A stretch of 64,000 nt of DNA from Apoderus coryli (taxonomy: Eukaryota; Arthropoda; Insecta; Coleoptera; Attelabidae): the NCBI GenBank assembly GCA_911728435.2, contig OU452202.1:7047135-7111134 (forward strand), read 5' to 3'. Below, one piece after another: positions 38,001-44,138 of this stretch. The position numbers and the translations under genes are program-made. The notes beneath the pieces were generated by a model. It was not told the DNA's origin, did not search any database, and worked only from the letters and a program-made list of their open reading frames with translations. Position 1 is the first letter of the stretch; the number at the start of each line of letters is the position of its first letter.

Positions 38001-40481
38001 TATACATCCATACCATGTTCAAAAAATTCAAGACTTATTACCTATTGATCCAGAACCCCACCCAATTTCAATAGGAACATTTTATTTACCGATGAAGATT
38101 CGTTTGCAAGACCCGGTGTAACTAATTTACATATAATGAACATTTTTACTCTAATGAAAGTCCCCAAGCAACAAAAGTTACTCATTACCAACTTTAATTT
38201 AAAGTTAACATGTGGGGAGTAATTACTTATTGACAATTTCCTAATAGGTTCAGTTATTTTACCGAATAACTTAAATGGAAATAATTATTTAAATTTTATG
38301 CAAGAAACATTACCGATTGTACTAGGGGATTTCCACTGTTACTACGACGGAATATGTGGTTTATGCATGACGGTGCTCCGCCATATTTTTTAGCAATACG
38401 TCAGTATTTAGAAACGATTTATTGAAAAACGCAAAAAAACCTTCACTTTTACAGCCCTCTAGCGCCCAAACCAAACAATGTTGTATACAGGGTTATTTGT
38501 AAAGAGACCTGAATATTTCAGGACGTGATAGCAGGAGTCATAAGAAGCCAATTTGACTATATAAGTAGTACCCTGGTCCAAATTGGACCCTTTTGGAGAT
38601 AAGTATTAGAATTTTTATGATTTTTTGGGAAAGTGTCACCTTGAAGTCGAATATTTATAATATTTTTTTAATTTTAAATATTCACATACATTTTTTGGTA
38701 CAGATTGTTGAAAAAATATCTACGTGTTTTTAGCTATCCAAAAAGATGAAATACCTAGTTGGCTCCAGTAATTACCAGATTTGTTGTACTTTAAATTTTA
38801 CTTTTACTTAGCAAAATTTAACATAAAAACACCAAGAAATCTTCAAAACGAGACCAAAATTAAAAAATATTATAAATATTCGACTTCAAGGTGACACTTT
38901 CCCGAAAAGGGTCCACTTTGGACCAGGGTACTATATAGTCAAGTTGGCTTCTTATGACTCCTGGTATCACGTCGTAAAATATTCAGGTCTACTTACAAGT
39001 AACCCTGTATACATAAATTAAGCTAAATCTTCGGCCAAAGAATTTGTGCTATTCCGTTATACACATCACTTCCGGACACCCTGTAGATTTCAACATCGAA
39101 CCCATGGTACTTATTATAGGTACCTACAACATATTTAAAAAAATGTATCTACACTAGAATTTCTGATGTTACCTAGGTACTTATGTTATTTCTAAGAGAA
39201 ATTGGAAAAAGATTAGTTAAATACTAATACGCCCATTTATCGTAGTACATTTCCAACTAAATGATAAAAACTAATGCATATACCTAGTTAAGCTGCTGAA
39301 TTAATCAAATTAATATCAAAATCGATACGTCTTGGATTTCATTGAGTATAAAACAACATTAAATATCAATAACATTCTTATAATATAATAATAATTTCGA
39401 AGCATTATAGTAAGAGGTACTTAGGTAAGTATATCCTATAAGAATTTTCATGAAAACTGTCCAGAATATACAGGTGCTTCATATGTGATTATGTAGGTAA
39501 GTCGCTAACTAATAATAAAATTTTTGTGGATTAAATAATGAATAAGTAAGTATTCGACAAATAAGAATGTATTTAATGCTTCATTCTTTAAGATCTAAAT
39601 ACCTAGGTAATAAGTATATTATACGACTGAAAGGATATGGGTCATATAATTGAAGACATACTTATATTTGGAAAATACCGAGGAAAATACGCAATATTCT
39701 CGATAATAGCACTCTGTAATATTTATAAATCCCGATTTAGATAATATCTATTTTTAAATTCTTACTCGAATTCTTATTAGGTACACCTAAACAAAATTGA
39801 TATATACCTACCTAACTACCTATGTCAACAAAAATACTACGTAAGTAAGTATCGTTCTCGGTAGAATTTGACATTTCATATGAAATTTAATTCCCTTATT
39901 AATTCTAAAAAATCTCAACATCTTATACTCCTTAAAATCATCAAATATGAATCAAAACAGATAGATACCCACCAGTTGCCCATAGCGGGAATAATTATTA
40001 TGAAGATATCATACACAAAAATTGCAGAATAAAAAAATAGCAAGAAATATATATCTAAGTACCTATGCCGAATTATAAAATAATTAAATGATACCTCTTG
40101 AGGTACATATGTATACATATTTCATATGTAACTGAATGTATTAATACTTTGTAATCAAGGTCATAAAATGGATAGATATTAAGTAGTCTTCTTTTATCTA
40201 GATTTACTTAATAAATAATTAACTAATTTGTTCAAAAAATGAAAATATTTCCATGTGTACATTAACACAGTAGAATAAAAATACTAGTTAGGGTCGGGTA
40301 AGTAACATACTTAAAAACAAATACCAGATGAAAAAAAAAACACTTGTGAATTTGTTTTTGGTCACGCCCAAAAATTGCTTTAAACTAACTAAATTTGTTT
40401 TAAACTCACTCTTATAATCAACTCTATTTCTGGAACGTCACCATTTTCAACATGTCCATTTTCCGCTACTTCATCAGCCAT
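10840..40481 (-). CDS. Clic: Chloride intracellular channel (CLIC) gene, whole coding span, four coding exons
   Basis: Joined exons 40481-40410, 18032-17766, 14059-13782 and 11002-10840 give 780 bases, 259 residues plus stop, the usual insect CLIC length. All borders are GT/AG and phases agree (0, 0, 2). CLICs are soluble GST-fold proteins that can move to membranes; C. elegans EXC-4 is needed for tube formation and vertebrate CLICs act in ion flux and cytoskeletal regulation. Exon 2 encodes the thioredoxin-like N-domain with CLFC (Cys36 and Cys39), PPPDFRTNFEATPPPILID and the PGGHNLF block. Exons 3-4 encode the helical C-domain with NTRFLTGDTMSCFDCELMPR and the CLIC-typical CPADQDI. The match to fly Clic is strong throughout. 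Introns of about 22.4, 3.7 and 2.8 kb are filled with transposon relics. No break was seen in the coding frame. Confidence 0.96.
11240..11735 (-). pseudogene. LINE RNase H domain relic (I/R1/LOA-type), in Clic intron 3
   Basis: The minus-strand reading from 11735 gives TDxSKTNSGTGAEVFGSRPK, then FICAEVLAMDLCT, NNHEAIKALSSSRTVW and VRAYPP. Intact LINE RNase H domains read YTDGSKT..GTGAGVF, FQAEVxAI and SDSQAALKAL, so the first Asp and the Glu region are recognisable and the SDS Asp is replaced. Several stops interrupt it. Only some LINE clades (I, R1, LOA and relatives) carry this domain, so it is a different family from the other LINEs here. The + strand frame at 11438-11737 is its shadow. 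Confidence 0.72.
12165..12545 (+). pseudogene. DUF4817-type mariner-like transposase fragment, in Clic intron 3
   Basis: + strand frames give LHPYHVQQVQQSFANG, then YNDYNPHAFGEKQFQHKFRI followed by HAGAGMIDNFIMGPVVMP, then NQLTGDHYLLFLQN. Relatives read LHPYHVQRVQ, WADENPHA.., FQHRFSINVWAGIIGDFLIGP and LPNRLTG..YL.FLQ. The HTH part and C-terminus are missing, and a frame change lies near 12300. No ends were identified. Confidence 0.8.
12816..12867. repeat. 22-bp-arm hairpin (20 of 22 pairs)
   Basis: AGGCCGATCAAATCCAATGT plus AT (12816-12837), an 8-nt loop, then the near-complement ending ACCGGCCT (12846-12867). Two mismatches interrupt the stem, and a few more pairs (AAAG with CTTT) follow outside it. 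It could be a miRNA-like hairpin, or the joined ends of an inverted-repeat element. Confidence 0.8.
12868..13781. other. Clic intron 3, remaining sequence
   Basis: No further element recognised. AT-rich intronic DNA up to the exon 3 donor. Confidence 0.5.
13782..14059 (-). CDS. Clic: Clic coding exon 3
   Basis: The acceptor TTTTAG lies above 14059 and the donor GTGAAT begins at 13781. The exon encodes DKEVATLIENLYTKFKMY and on through RNTRFLTGDTMSCFDCELMP to FTALWR, the helical domain of CLIC. It ends after the second base of the last Arg codon, which the next exon completes. Confidence 0.95.
14060..15329. other. Clic intron 2, left part
   Basis: Mostly AT-rich. 15050-15112 is GC-richer and partly self-complementary (CCTCCGCCAC near AGTGGAGG, ACCA near TGGT, GGTCTGGGAGGACC). 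15233-15325 resembles an outward-facing mariner end (GTTGAACACCCTATATA on the + strand). No gene recognised. Confidence 0.4.
15670..16110 (+). repeat. Dispersed repeat family R2, copy 2
   Basis: Matches 7340-7900 in order: CGACTGTCTTTAAATGCC, AAATTTCCTGGTAATGACAA, CACCATAGCAACGCC, AGTTTAACACCACCTAG, TCATTTCATGTTCGTTGCAC. The part between ATTAAAACAGTC and TGTCATTTC that is present in copy 1 is deleted. Confidence 0.75.
16330..16850 (-). pseudogene. Mariner-like transposase, C-terminal half
   Basis: The minus-strand frames give EPLHSPKVIAWAAM, EDIIGPYSFEDR, VNSERYCDMLRNFLAPQLQE, then after damage IHWPPRSPDLTPLDYFLWGY followed by LKHKVYTNKPRTL, KHKIRTEMVAISREM and VAANCRFRLEEC. The last catalytic Asp (SPDLTPLDYFLWG) is kept, but the QQDGA..H block is lost in the garbled stretch near 16600. 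Stops follow TNKPRTL and LEEC. It belongs to the DEAHFHL-type family seen at 2.2 and 33 kb. Confidence 0.85.
17766..18032 (-). CDS. Clic: Clic coding exon 2 (thioredoxin-like N-domain)
   Basis: The acceptor is a pyrimidine-rich T run ending CAG just above 18032. The exon encodes 89 residues, ASTIDGRRKGACLFCQEYF through PGGHNLFVQ, and ends at CAG before GTACCG. It contains the CxxC redox motif, where human CLIC1 has Cys24 with CPFS, and the cis-Pro region PPPILID. Confidence 0.95.
18033..18831. other. Clic intron 1, 3' end region
   Basis: AT-rich. No element recognised before the short R1 copy at 18832. Confidence 0.5.
18832..18902 (+). repeat. Repeat family R1, short two-module copy
   Basis: Consists only of the two end modules of the larger R1 repeat joined directly: CCCCGCACAGGGAAAGTATT..GCGCCAAAAAAAA and TCGGTTGTGTCGCCCCAAAA followed by CTTTCCCGAC. 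It is either an internal deletion derivative or the basic form of the family. Confidence 0.7.
19131..19612 (+). repeat. Repeat family R1, copy A
   Basis: Contains TTTCTCGAGAATTATGGGGG, TGACCTATCGCTGTAAAGCA, CTAATGGCTTCATCCTAG, GGTTAAAGCGTTTAGGCGC, a CATA/CAGA microsatellite (about 19394-19435), a palindromic TTTCCCTGCGCGGGAAAG and the end module AAGTTTTGGGGTGACACAAC. Inverse copies lie at 25914-26330 and 31908-32250. The chance frames across it are not genes. The transposon class is unknown. Confidence 0.8.
19735..20020 (-). repeat. Dispersed repeat family R3, copy 2
   Basis: The inverse of 6840-7270: on the minus strand CCTACGCTCAATGTTT, AAAAGTTAAACAGCAC and CCAAATTTGGTTAAAATATG occur in the same order as in copy 1. 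Non-coding. Confidence 0.65.
20021..21570. other. Clic intron 1, no gene recognised
   Basis: AT-rich sequence without recognisable coding or repeat structure. Confidence 0.5.
21575..22170 (+). pseudogene. Penelope-like element (PLE) reverse transcriptase fragment
   Basis: The open part (to a stop at 21959) contains FLEALELTLTSTYFQYEDNY, YQQIEGVATGSSISSAIAQL and YYTYVDDCITI (YVDD at 21842-21853), then LQFTTEIENQKQ. After a frame change FLDLTLINNNSELKTKWYSK, PTWSGRYTNSNHPI and QKKSVVIA follow. The order Q..GVA.GS..S..IA, YVDD, FT.E.E, FLD, wY.KP..SGRY..S.HP is typical of Penelope-like reverse transcriptases and not of LINEs or LTR elements. The GIY-YIG endonuclease and the N-terminal half are not found, and no hammerhead motif flanks it. 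It is a relic in Clic intron 1. Confidence 0.85.
22490..23600 (-). mobile_element. Jockey-like LINE relic (RT and C-terminus), in Clic intron 1
   Basis: From 23590 downward on the minus strand: FPDGWKLAHVI with VPK-like remnants, LVLLHYSKAFF (normally LLDFSKAFD), a damaged GSILGPLL region read as YYPLLYCLYI, HLYADDTLVCDPHQLQ with an intact YADD (about 23098-23087), KNLRVRMDTDLRF-type downstream sequence, and RHRMAITPPAHRTAMFER with FSYNVAKLYNKF at the C-terminus. At least three frame changes break it. The order and motifs fit LINE reverse transcriptases of the jockey/CR1 group. Confidence 0.83.
24033..24295 (-). repeat. Dispersed repeat family R2, copy 3
   Basis: An inverse, partial copy with GTGCAACGAACATGAAATGA at the left, GGAAATGGTCATTTCATGTG, CTACGACTGTTTTAATGCC and TAAGCCTAAATACGATAAG. 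The frame at 23996-24190 is chance reading of this repeat. Confidence 0.75.
24296..25816. other. Clic intron 1, no gene recognised
   Basis: Very AT-rich, with a (TA)n run near 25137-25149. No coding or transposon signal recognised. Confidence 0.5.
25914..26596 (-). repeat. Repeat family R1, copy B, nested in the Tigger-like element
   Basis: Starts with ACTCCCGCATAGGGAAAG and ends with AAGTTTTGGGGTGACACAAC CGA. It carries the same internal modules as copy A in inverse order, including CACGATAGCGCCCAAACGC and a GTCT/GTAT microsatellite (26021-26056). Unlike copy A it also holds a tRNA-like unit at 26376-26462 between its main body and the last module. The Tigger sequence resumes on both sides, so this inserted later. 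Confidence 0.8.
26376..26462 (+). ncRNA. tRNA-derived Pol III unit (tRNA pseudogene or SINE head)
   Basis: Contains an A-box-like TGGGTCATTGGTAGGGCG, an anticodon arm TTCGC-TTCGCAT-GCGGA that would read CGC (Ala-like), a perfect B box GGGTTCGAGTCC, and 26 bases on a T10 run that would terminate Pol III. The acceptor stem, D stem and T stem do not pair properly (only about two of the T-stem pairs hold), so this is not a working tRNA gene. A SINE head or tRNA pseudogene fits better. Confidence 0.65.
26650..27770 (+). pseudogene. Tigger/jerky-type (CENP-B-like) transposase relic
   Basis: Frames in order: LQKSTVGTIWKK (HTH), GKGLLKRFTQKRLENVPISG with SVLQEKASEMG (CENP-B-type HTH, usually ..VPISG..LxEKA), then a deleted first catalytic part. 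MLLLVNNYCSAHPAVLDQTK is the second-Asp block, normally LLVDN.. so Asp is Asn here. LIFMPPNRSSKLQPMYQGVI and QSLKCHYRKFL follow, then IANCFKHERFLRKGEYD and LTDEQIIDAVTS. Stops and frame changes are frequent. Confidence 0.87.
27957..30099 (-). mobile_element. Mariner-like element with about 770-bp terminal inverted repeats
   Basis: Left end CAGGGTTATTCACGGCATAC; right end, inverted, CAGGGTTACTCACGCCATAG. TA flanks both (27955-27956 and 30100-30101). The arms run from 27957 to about 28722 and from about 29345 to 30099, matching along their length (for example GGACACCCTGTAT, CCAGTCTGGGCTGATAAA, CTTGACGTTTTCGTGGAAAA). About 620 bp between them hold a shrunken transposase. The element sits directly against the Tigger element, only the two TA duplications (TATA) lying between. 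Confidence 0.9.
28815..29255 (-). pseudogene. DUF4817-type mariner-like transposase, internally deleted
   Basis: The minus strand reads KIDIIFILGEWSKNALLAPQ then FYAQRFPTQNHPKKSGLREPV, the DUF4817 helix-turn-helix found at the N-terminus of many insect mariner-like transposases. After a short gap it reads QELFNIDFKSR and, near the end, VVEGFKKRIQMCLESNHFEH then LL, the usual C-terminus. The whole catalytic middle is missing. Confidence 0.75.
30102..31063. other. Clic intron 1, no gene recognised
   Basis: Very AT-rich. A small inverted motif GAAGAAAGTTCCACTCGTTG with AAGTGGAACG occurs near 30880-30912. Nothing coding. Confidence 0.45.
31066..31870 (+). pseudogene. Mariner-like element relic with transposase C-terminal part
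   Basis: Begins with a mariner-type end (TA then CAGGGAGTTACCAAACAAAT). Frames from about 31560 give RKRVFFQKDGAPPNYAVPPP then MRDFLNQYSSPP. After a deletion that takes the SPDLTPLD block come LNNLLLLRHRIVIASVTREM and VERVYHCIKVNGTQVVHLIK, the tail of the protein. The intact form of the first block is WFQQDGAPPHYA. No right end was found before the R1 copy at 31908. Confidence 0.7.
31908..32250 (-). repeat. Repeat family R1, copy C (partial)
   Basis: ATTGAGATAAAGACGGAT, GACGATTAAGACCATTTCCA, CACGATAGCGCCTAAACGC, GAGTCCTAGGATGAACCCA and TGAGAAAATTGCGTTTAAAA occur in the same order and orientation as copy B. The microsatellite and both end modules are shorter or missing. Confidence 0.78.
32278..33004 (+). 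pseudogene. Mariner-like transposase relic A
   Basis: GGACGTCCCAAAATTAACAC near 32277 looks like an element end. Then ATG at 32380 opens MDRYTIEQRVFIIDQYFKNN, ESLAVAVRKFHTEYGRNS, SSTVKRLIKN (HTH). After a deletion ILSDEAHCHLDGFLNRQKCR then FWGS follow, and the C-terminal piece carries ISFYGVIYNHRS (from LDFFLWGYL). The DEAHxHLxG..N.Q..R block holds the first catalytic Asp. Stops and two frame changes make it dead. Confidence 0.8.
33005..33515 (+). pseudogene. Mariner-like transposase relic B, joined to relic A
   Basis: KIQLVHELKPNDLENYLQYA opens the piece. Then come FIHNQMSDDAHFHQNGHANK and QNCRISGAENSR (DEAHFHLNGxxNKQNCRxWGxENP in relatives), SPGIIGPYFF, and after a deletion KVKFM.INQERSI-type frames whose neighbour frame reads GKVYVNKPRTIDQHKANIQD then EIWMI and RQVYAQYDRHLKDIIF. 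It is closely related to relic A but overlaps it in content, so two copies are joined here rather than one element. Confidence 0.8.
33982..34080 (+). repeat. Isolated mariner-like terminal repeat
   Basis: TA followed by CAGGGTGTTTCAAAAACTGG then CGGCAATATTT is the usual outer end of the mariner-like elements in this window. No partner end or transposase follows, so it is a solo or truncated end. Confidence 0.5.
34081..34656. other. Clic intron 1, no gene recognised
   Basis: AT-rich DNA between a solo mariner end and the next long-repeat element. Confidence 0.45.
34659..36309 (-). mobile_element. Mariner-like element with about 480-bp inverted repeats
   Basis: The right end (TA at 36310-36311, then inverted CAGGGTGATTCATTATGGTT) is complete. 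The left begins CAGGAGATTCTTAAAAAC after TA (34657-34658), having lost about 35 bp of the terminus. Inside, GCAAATGCTTCGTTATCGAG, AAAACTAGCTAACCGATTTT, AACAACATCGACGTAATTAAC-type blocks and GTAAACGTTATTTTGATTTA match inverted between about 34660-35130 and 35800-36276. The centre carries a transposase relic. Confidence 0.87.
35345..35585 (-). pseudogene. Mariner-like transposase fragment (second and third catalytic blocks)
   Basis: The minus strand reads MWYQHDGAPAHRSRQVTQVL then NQLFGNNWIGLGNPIEWPPR, SPYRNPLDFFLWG, a stop, and KQLVYSVP. Relatives read WFQQDGAPAH, W.GR.GPIEWPPRSPDLTPLDFFLWG, so the Asp of SPDLTP is Tyr here. Everything N-terminal is gone. The + strand frame at 35380-35583 is its shadow. 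Confidence 0.83.
36312..37314. other. Clic intron 1, no gene recognised
   Basis: AT-rich sequence with no coding or repeat signal I can name. Confidence 0.45.
37600..38440 (+). pseudogene. DUF4817-type mariner-like transposase, broken
   Basis: In order: VRVYRERFPNPMVPNHQTFA then IARRLRDSSKPRTLD (DUF4817 HTH); EEQILDRVGTGIS; VVNEVLKEQLIHPYHVQKIQ then DLLPIDPEP; LFTDEDSFARPGVTNLHIMN (first-Asp block, normally FTDEA.FTRDG..N.HN); IDNFLIGSVILPNNLNGNNY then LNFMQETLPIVL; and MWFMHDGAPPYF (second-Asp block, normally WFMHDGAPPHF). The C-terminus with SPDLTPLD is missing. Stops and frame changes occur at several places. Confidence 0.85.
38488..39007. mobile_element. Foldback MITE nested in the mariner-like element
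   Basis: 520 bp flanked by TA (38486-38487 and 39008-39009). The arms of about 210 bp match inverted: CAGGGTTATTTGTAAAGAGA at the left with CAGGGTTACTTGTAAGTAGA at the right, then AGTCATAAGAAGCCAA, CCTGGTCCAAATTGGACCCT, GTGTCACCTTGAAGTCGAAT. The unpaired centre is about 100 bp. There is no coding capacity; it was probably moved by a Tc1/mariner transposase. Confidence 0.9.
39084..40409. other. Clic intron 1, 5' end region
   Basis: AT-rich, with many TAGGTACCTA-like short words, and no recognised element up to the exon 1 donor at 40409. Confidence 0.5.
40410..40481 (-). CDS. Clic: Clic coding exon 1
   Basis: Encodes MADEVAENGHVENGDVPEIE then LIIR, 24 residues with an acidic start as in fly Clic. 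The ATG is at 40481-40479. The exon ends at AGA and is followed by the donor GTGAGT (40409-40404). Phase 0. The presumed 5' UTR continues upward past 40560. Confidence 0.9.
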
Positions 40482-40620
40482 TTTACGAAATTTTCACAAA
40501 AATGCACAAATGTTAACCACCACTAATTTTAATCCACAAAACCTCGATTATAACTGAACAGAACACTGAACTAAACTGAAACTGAGGATATGATAGTTAA
40601 TAGTGAAGTTAGTTTTTACC
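40482..40620 (-). promoter_or_regulatory. Clic: Presumed 5' UTR and promoter region of Clic
   Basis: Minus-strand sequence just upstream of the Clic ATG. TCAGTTTCAGTTTAGTTCAG at about 40563-40582 holds initiator-like TCAGTT words. No TATA box at a fixed distance was found. The start site is inferred from position only. Confidence 0.3.
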
Positions 40621-40930
40621 CAAAGAGGTTAGATGCATAGAAACGTCATAAATCATAAAGCCAGCTACTCGCTACGACAGTTCTTTTCACAAACTCAGTG
40701 TTTGAAATTGGTCGATTATTTTATAATCGCTATAATTATTTAAAGATGTATGGAAGACGATATATTTATTTGTGCTTGACGAATATATAATCGATAGTAT
40801 TGTTCTAATAATAATTAATGTCTGCGAAAATCTGTAACAAACAAAAATTACATATAGGTACTTAGTTGAAAACTTGCAAATTCATTACCTATGTAATTAG
40901 CGTTAACGTTATTACTGAGTGTACGGTGTA

Positions 40931-40956
40931 CGCAAGGCGCATTAATACGCCTTGCG
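40931..40956. repeat. 9-bp perfect GC-rich palindrome
   Basis: CGCAAGGCG, an 8-base spacer CATTAATA, then CGCCTTGCG. The flanking GGTGTACG words repeat directly on both sides. It lies about 450 bases upstream of the Clic ATG and could be a paired binding site or a transposon scar. Confidence 0.75.
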
Positions 40957-42480
40957 GTGTACGTACTTGCTGTGGGTATCCGTATCACTCTATTAACTGC
41001 TAAAGTAACAGATTACTTGCGTTAACATCGTAATAGACTCTAGAGATTTTTTGAACAACTCACGTTAAAATAACGTGACTTTAAATTTCCAATAATTGGT
41101 ATCTAGGCCACATGCGCAGAAATTACCGTAACGATATTTGAATAGCGGGACACGGTATTTGTGTGCGATTAGCGTGATAACTACCGTATAACGCTAAATA
41201 AAAAGAACTTCTGATTGACTAAAAGCTTTGACGAGCAAAGTCCCTAGTCCAAGACTGAAAGCAATTGAAGAATCAGCTGACAGAATTATAGTTTAAAAAT
41301 TAATCAAGCTAATCTTAAATTAAATTACGGGCTACACTTATACTGCTCCTTAGTTAAGAATTTATTATAAAATTATTGATACAGATAAAAACTAAGCTGG
41401 CTGTATGGTACTAACGTGGCAAGAGGCCATAAAGTTAGTACTCGCTTCGGCGGTACTAACTTTTTAAAAAAAAGTATTTTGTATTTTAAAAATTGTAATT
41501 ATACTCTAATTATAGTTTTTGTTTTTTGCTCTTGCTCTGTCAATAATGAAGGAAAAACGTAGAAGATTATTATTATTAATAAAATAATAACGTCTTTTAA
41601 ATTCAGACACCGAGCACAAAAAATGGATTACAAATATCTTAAAATGTTGCAAAAACTGTTTTATACAAGACACTTTTAAATAATATCTGCACTAATCATT
41701 GACATACTTTTACGTATTTTAGCGTTCCCATAACTATTAATGTCAAATGACAAAAAGTCTTTATTCTTTGAGCCCATACTATCATTGTGTTCTAGGGCGT
41801 TCATATGTTTATATTGGATGGTTCAGCCCAATGACATATTATACTAGAAATGGACCGACCATATACACAAACAAAGACTAATGTACACATTAATCTTTGA
41901 CATAAATATTCCATATTCCATATTGTGCATCAGTGATGAGGAAAATATTAGAAAGAGAGGTTTGAAAGAAAGACGGAGCTAAAGTGGGTAGAAAAAGCAA
42001 CAAGTGCATTGTACTTATATGGAGGAACGTATTAATTTGTTGAAAAAAATAGTTTTCCATTAAAATTACTTGGGAATTGTCAATAATTTCGAAAGAGATG
42101 GCATTAATTCGTCAAATTATGATGAAAATAACTTACCAATAGTAAGAAAATTCTATAAAATTTAAAAATATTGGAAGAATATGCTCTAGAAAAAAAAAAC
42201 ACAAAATTTATGAAAATATTTAATTATTATTCAGTTTTGGTATTTTTGCTGACATTTATGAAATTAACATGAAAGAATATGAATGAATAAAAAAATGCCT
42301 ACATTAATGGTTTTAGACGATTCGATAATATACAGGGATGTTATCTTTAAAAATAAAAGTTATATAGGTTGCTTTAAACTGTACATTTTAAAATTATTTT
42401 TTCTGTACATGATGGCTTCCATTGACTCTACTGTGGGGTCATTTTCAGTATTACCCGACTGGGAAGCTTGTCTAGAGAAT
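40957..42480. other. Intergenic, no gene recognised
   Basis: AT-rich. Short words GGTACTAACTTT recur around 41400-41465. No coding region was found. Confidence 0.4.
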
Positions 42481-42483
42481 TTA

Positions 42484-42637
42484 GAAAATACGGATTTTTT
42501 ACAACCTATTTGTAACAAAAACAAAACAAAAACAAAATGTATATAAAGAAGAAGAAATATTTGCTATAAATCCGGAACATAAGGTTGGCGATTTTTATAG
42601 TTTTGTTACAAATAGGTTGTAAAAAATCCGTATTTTC
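42484..42637. repeat. Perfect 37-bp inverted repeat with an 80-bp spacer
   Basis: Left arm 42484-42520 starts GAAAATACGGATTTTTTACA. Right arm 42601-42637 is its exact reverse complement over all 37 bases. The identity stops abruptly at both outer ends, and no target duplication is visible. Open frames on both strands across it share the same short peptide because of the inversion and are not genes. Confidence 0.92.
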
Positions 42638-43147
42638 CAATTTGATGGGAGTAGGGAAAGGGTAAATAATAAACAAAACTGAGAAAAGCAATAACTTATT
42701 TATTGTCCTTTAAATAAAATTTATATTTTGTACATATTTCTAATTTTTTCGTCATTTACCGTATTTTTACAAACATAATATATTCGCTTTGTAAAATAAC
42801 AGTTGAAAATAGCTAATAGAAAATCTAAAATGAATCCAGACCCTTTGAATATAAAACAGAACGGTCTGTTGTATTTACAAAGCAAATATTCCTAATTTTA
42901 ACTTGTTCTACGCCAATGACCAAGTCGTAGACCTTTAAATATCATTAAAAAATATGACTTTTAATTTCCAAATTTTACGGATATATGACAAATCCTCTTG
43001 ATTTAAATTACTTACTAGTGAAACGTCACTCCAGAATTTTTATTTTTAGGTGTTAGGGAACAACCACAGGCTGCACAACAAACCTTTTTTGTTATTGTCT
43101 CTGAAATATTTTCTACCACTATTTTACGTATTTACACTGGTGCTATT

Positions 43148-43678
43148 AGGGAGTTAAAGTTGTACATGAGACGAGACGTATCTATGCTGACGTAACGGAA
43201 ATTATTTAAGATAATTGAAAAATCTAGGACCAAAAATGAGTTAAAGTTTGATTAGCAACGTAACGCATTTCTCATAGGTTATGTTTATATTTGTTTAACC
43301 CGTTCGGATACCACCGGTCATACAATCGAGGATTTCCGGTAGAATGCGTTCTCGTCCTCAGAAAAATAAATATGTATTTATTATTGGAAACTACAACCAC
43401 GATTTCAAAAGAATTATACTACGCCACTGGCTTTTGTTTACAACACTTCTTCTGTCATTAAAAAGGTAAATATTGACCTTTATGTTATGAAGCCAAACTT
43501 GAAATTAGATGACATTTCTATTTTTATTTATTTTTCTGAGTTCTCGTCTGAATGACACGCAAGAGACCGTATCGATACGGGATACGTATCCGCAAACGAG
43601 ATGAAAAATTCGTTTGCGCATGCGTAGCTGTCAATAGATACGTATACGTTCTTGTCTCATGAACAACTTTAACTCCCT
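43148..43678. mobile_element. MITE with ATT target duplication (Harbinger-like size)
   Basis: 531 bp. Ends AGGGAGTTAAAGTTGTACAT at the left and, inverted, AGGGAGTTAAAGTTGTTCAT at the right. The arms continue imperfectly through GAGAC..ACGTAT. ATT flanks both sides (43145-43147 and 43679-43681). Three-base target duplications are usual for PIF/Harbinger elements; that assignment is an inference. No coding. Confidence 0.8.
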
Positions 43679-43690
43679 ATTGTTATTACA

Positions 43691-44138
43691 AGGGTTATTC
43701 TTTCGTACTGATTGATCTGAACAAATGAATGTGATTAAACTGAATGTGATTATACTGAACTGAATATTTGGCGAAACCGAAAGATCATCTTTTTTGTGAT
43801 TGGCTTTCACTTAACCTCGAAAACAACCAACTCTGCTCTGAAAACTAGTAAAATTATTTCTTCCATAATATTATTATCCATGTTTTAAACTTTTACAATT
43901 TATTGGTTTGATTCGAAATCATATTCCAATTATTATCTCTCAATATTCAATACTTTTAGAGGTTAACTATTAACTGAACGAACTAACCGATACCTAGAGG
44001 TTGATCAGTTAGCGGCAAGGGGGGTAGGAATTTTAATCAGTTTGGTAGAAGTGACCGATGTCGAAAGAATACGCACAATCGTGAACGAACTGACAATTTT
44101 CAGATTGTTCACTTAGTTCAGTACGAAAGAATAACCCT
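43691..44138. mobile_element. MITE with 21-bp perfect terminal inverted repeats
   Basis: 448 bp bounded by AGGGTTATTCTTTCGTACTG A (43691-43711) and its exact reverse complement (44118-44138). It starts 12 bases after the previous MITE. Internal short repeats of GAATGTGATTA occur. The target duplication is not clear. Non-coding. Confidence 0.8.

Larger units (their letters stand above)
37317..39083 (+). mobile_element. DUF4817-type mariner-like element carrying a nested MITE
   Basis: Left end CAGGTTGTCAAGAAATGACG; right end, inverted, CAGGGTGTCCGGAAGTGATG. Both continue GGAATAGCACAAATTC and TTGGCCGAA. TA flanks both (37315-37316 and 39084-39085). The total is 1,767 bp, of which 520 bp is a later foldback MITE near the right end; without it and its TA the element would be about 1,245 bp. 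Confidence 0.9.

Noticed and set aside
42283..42691. Frames on both strands sharing ENTDFLQPICNK
   Set aside because: The shared peptide is only a result of the perfect 37-bp inverted repeat.
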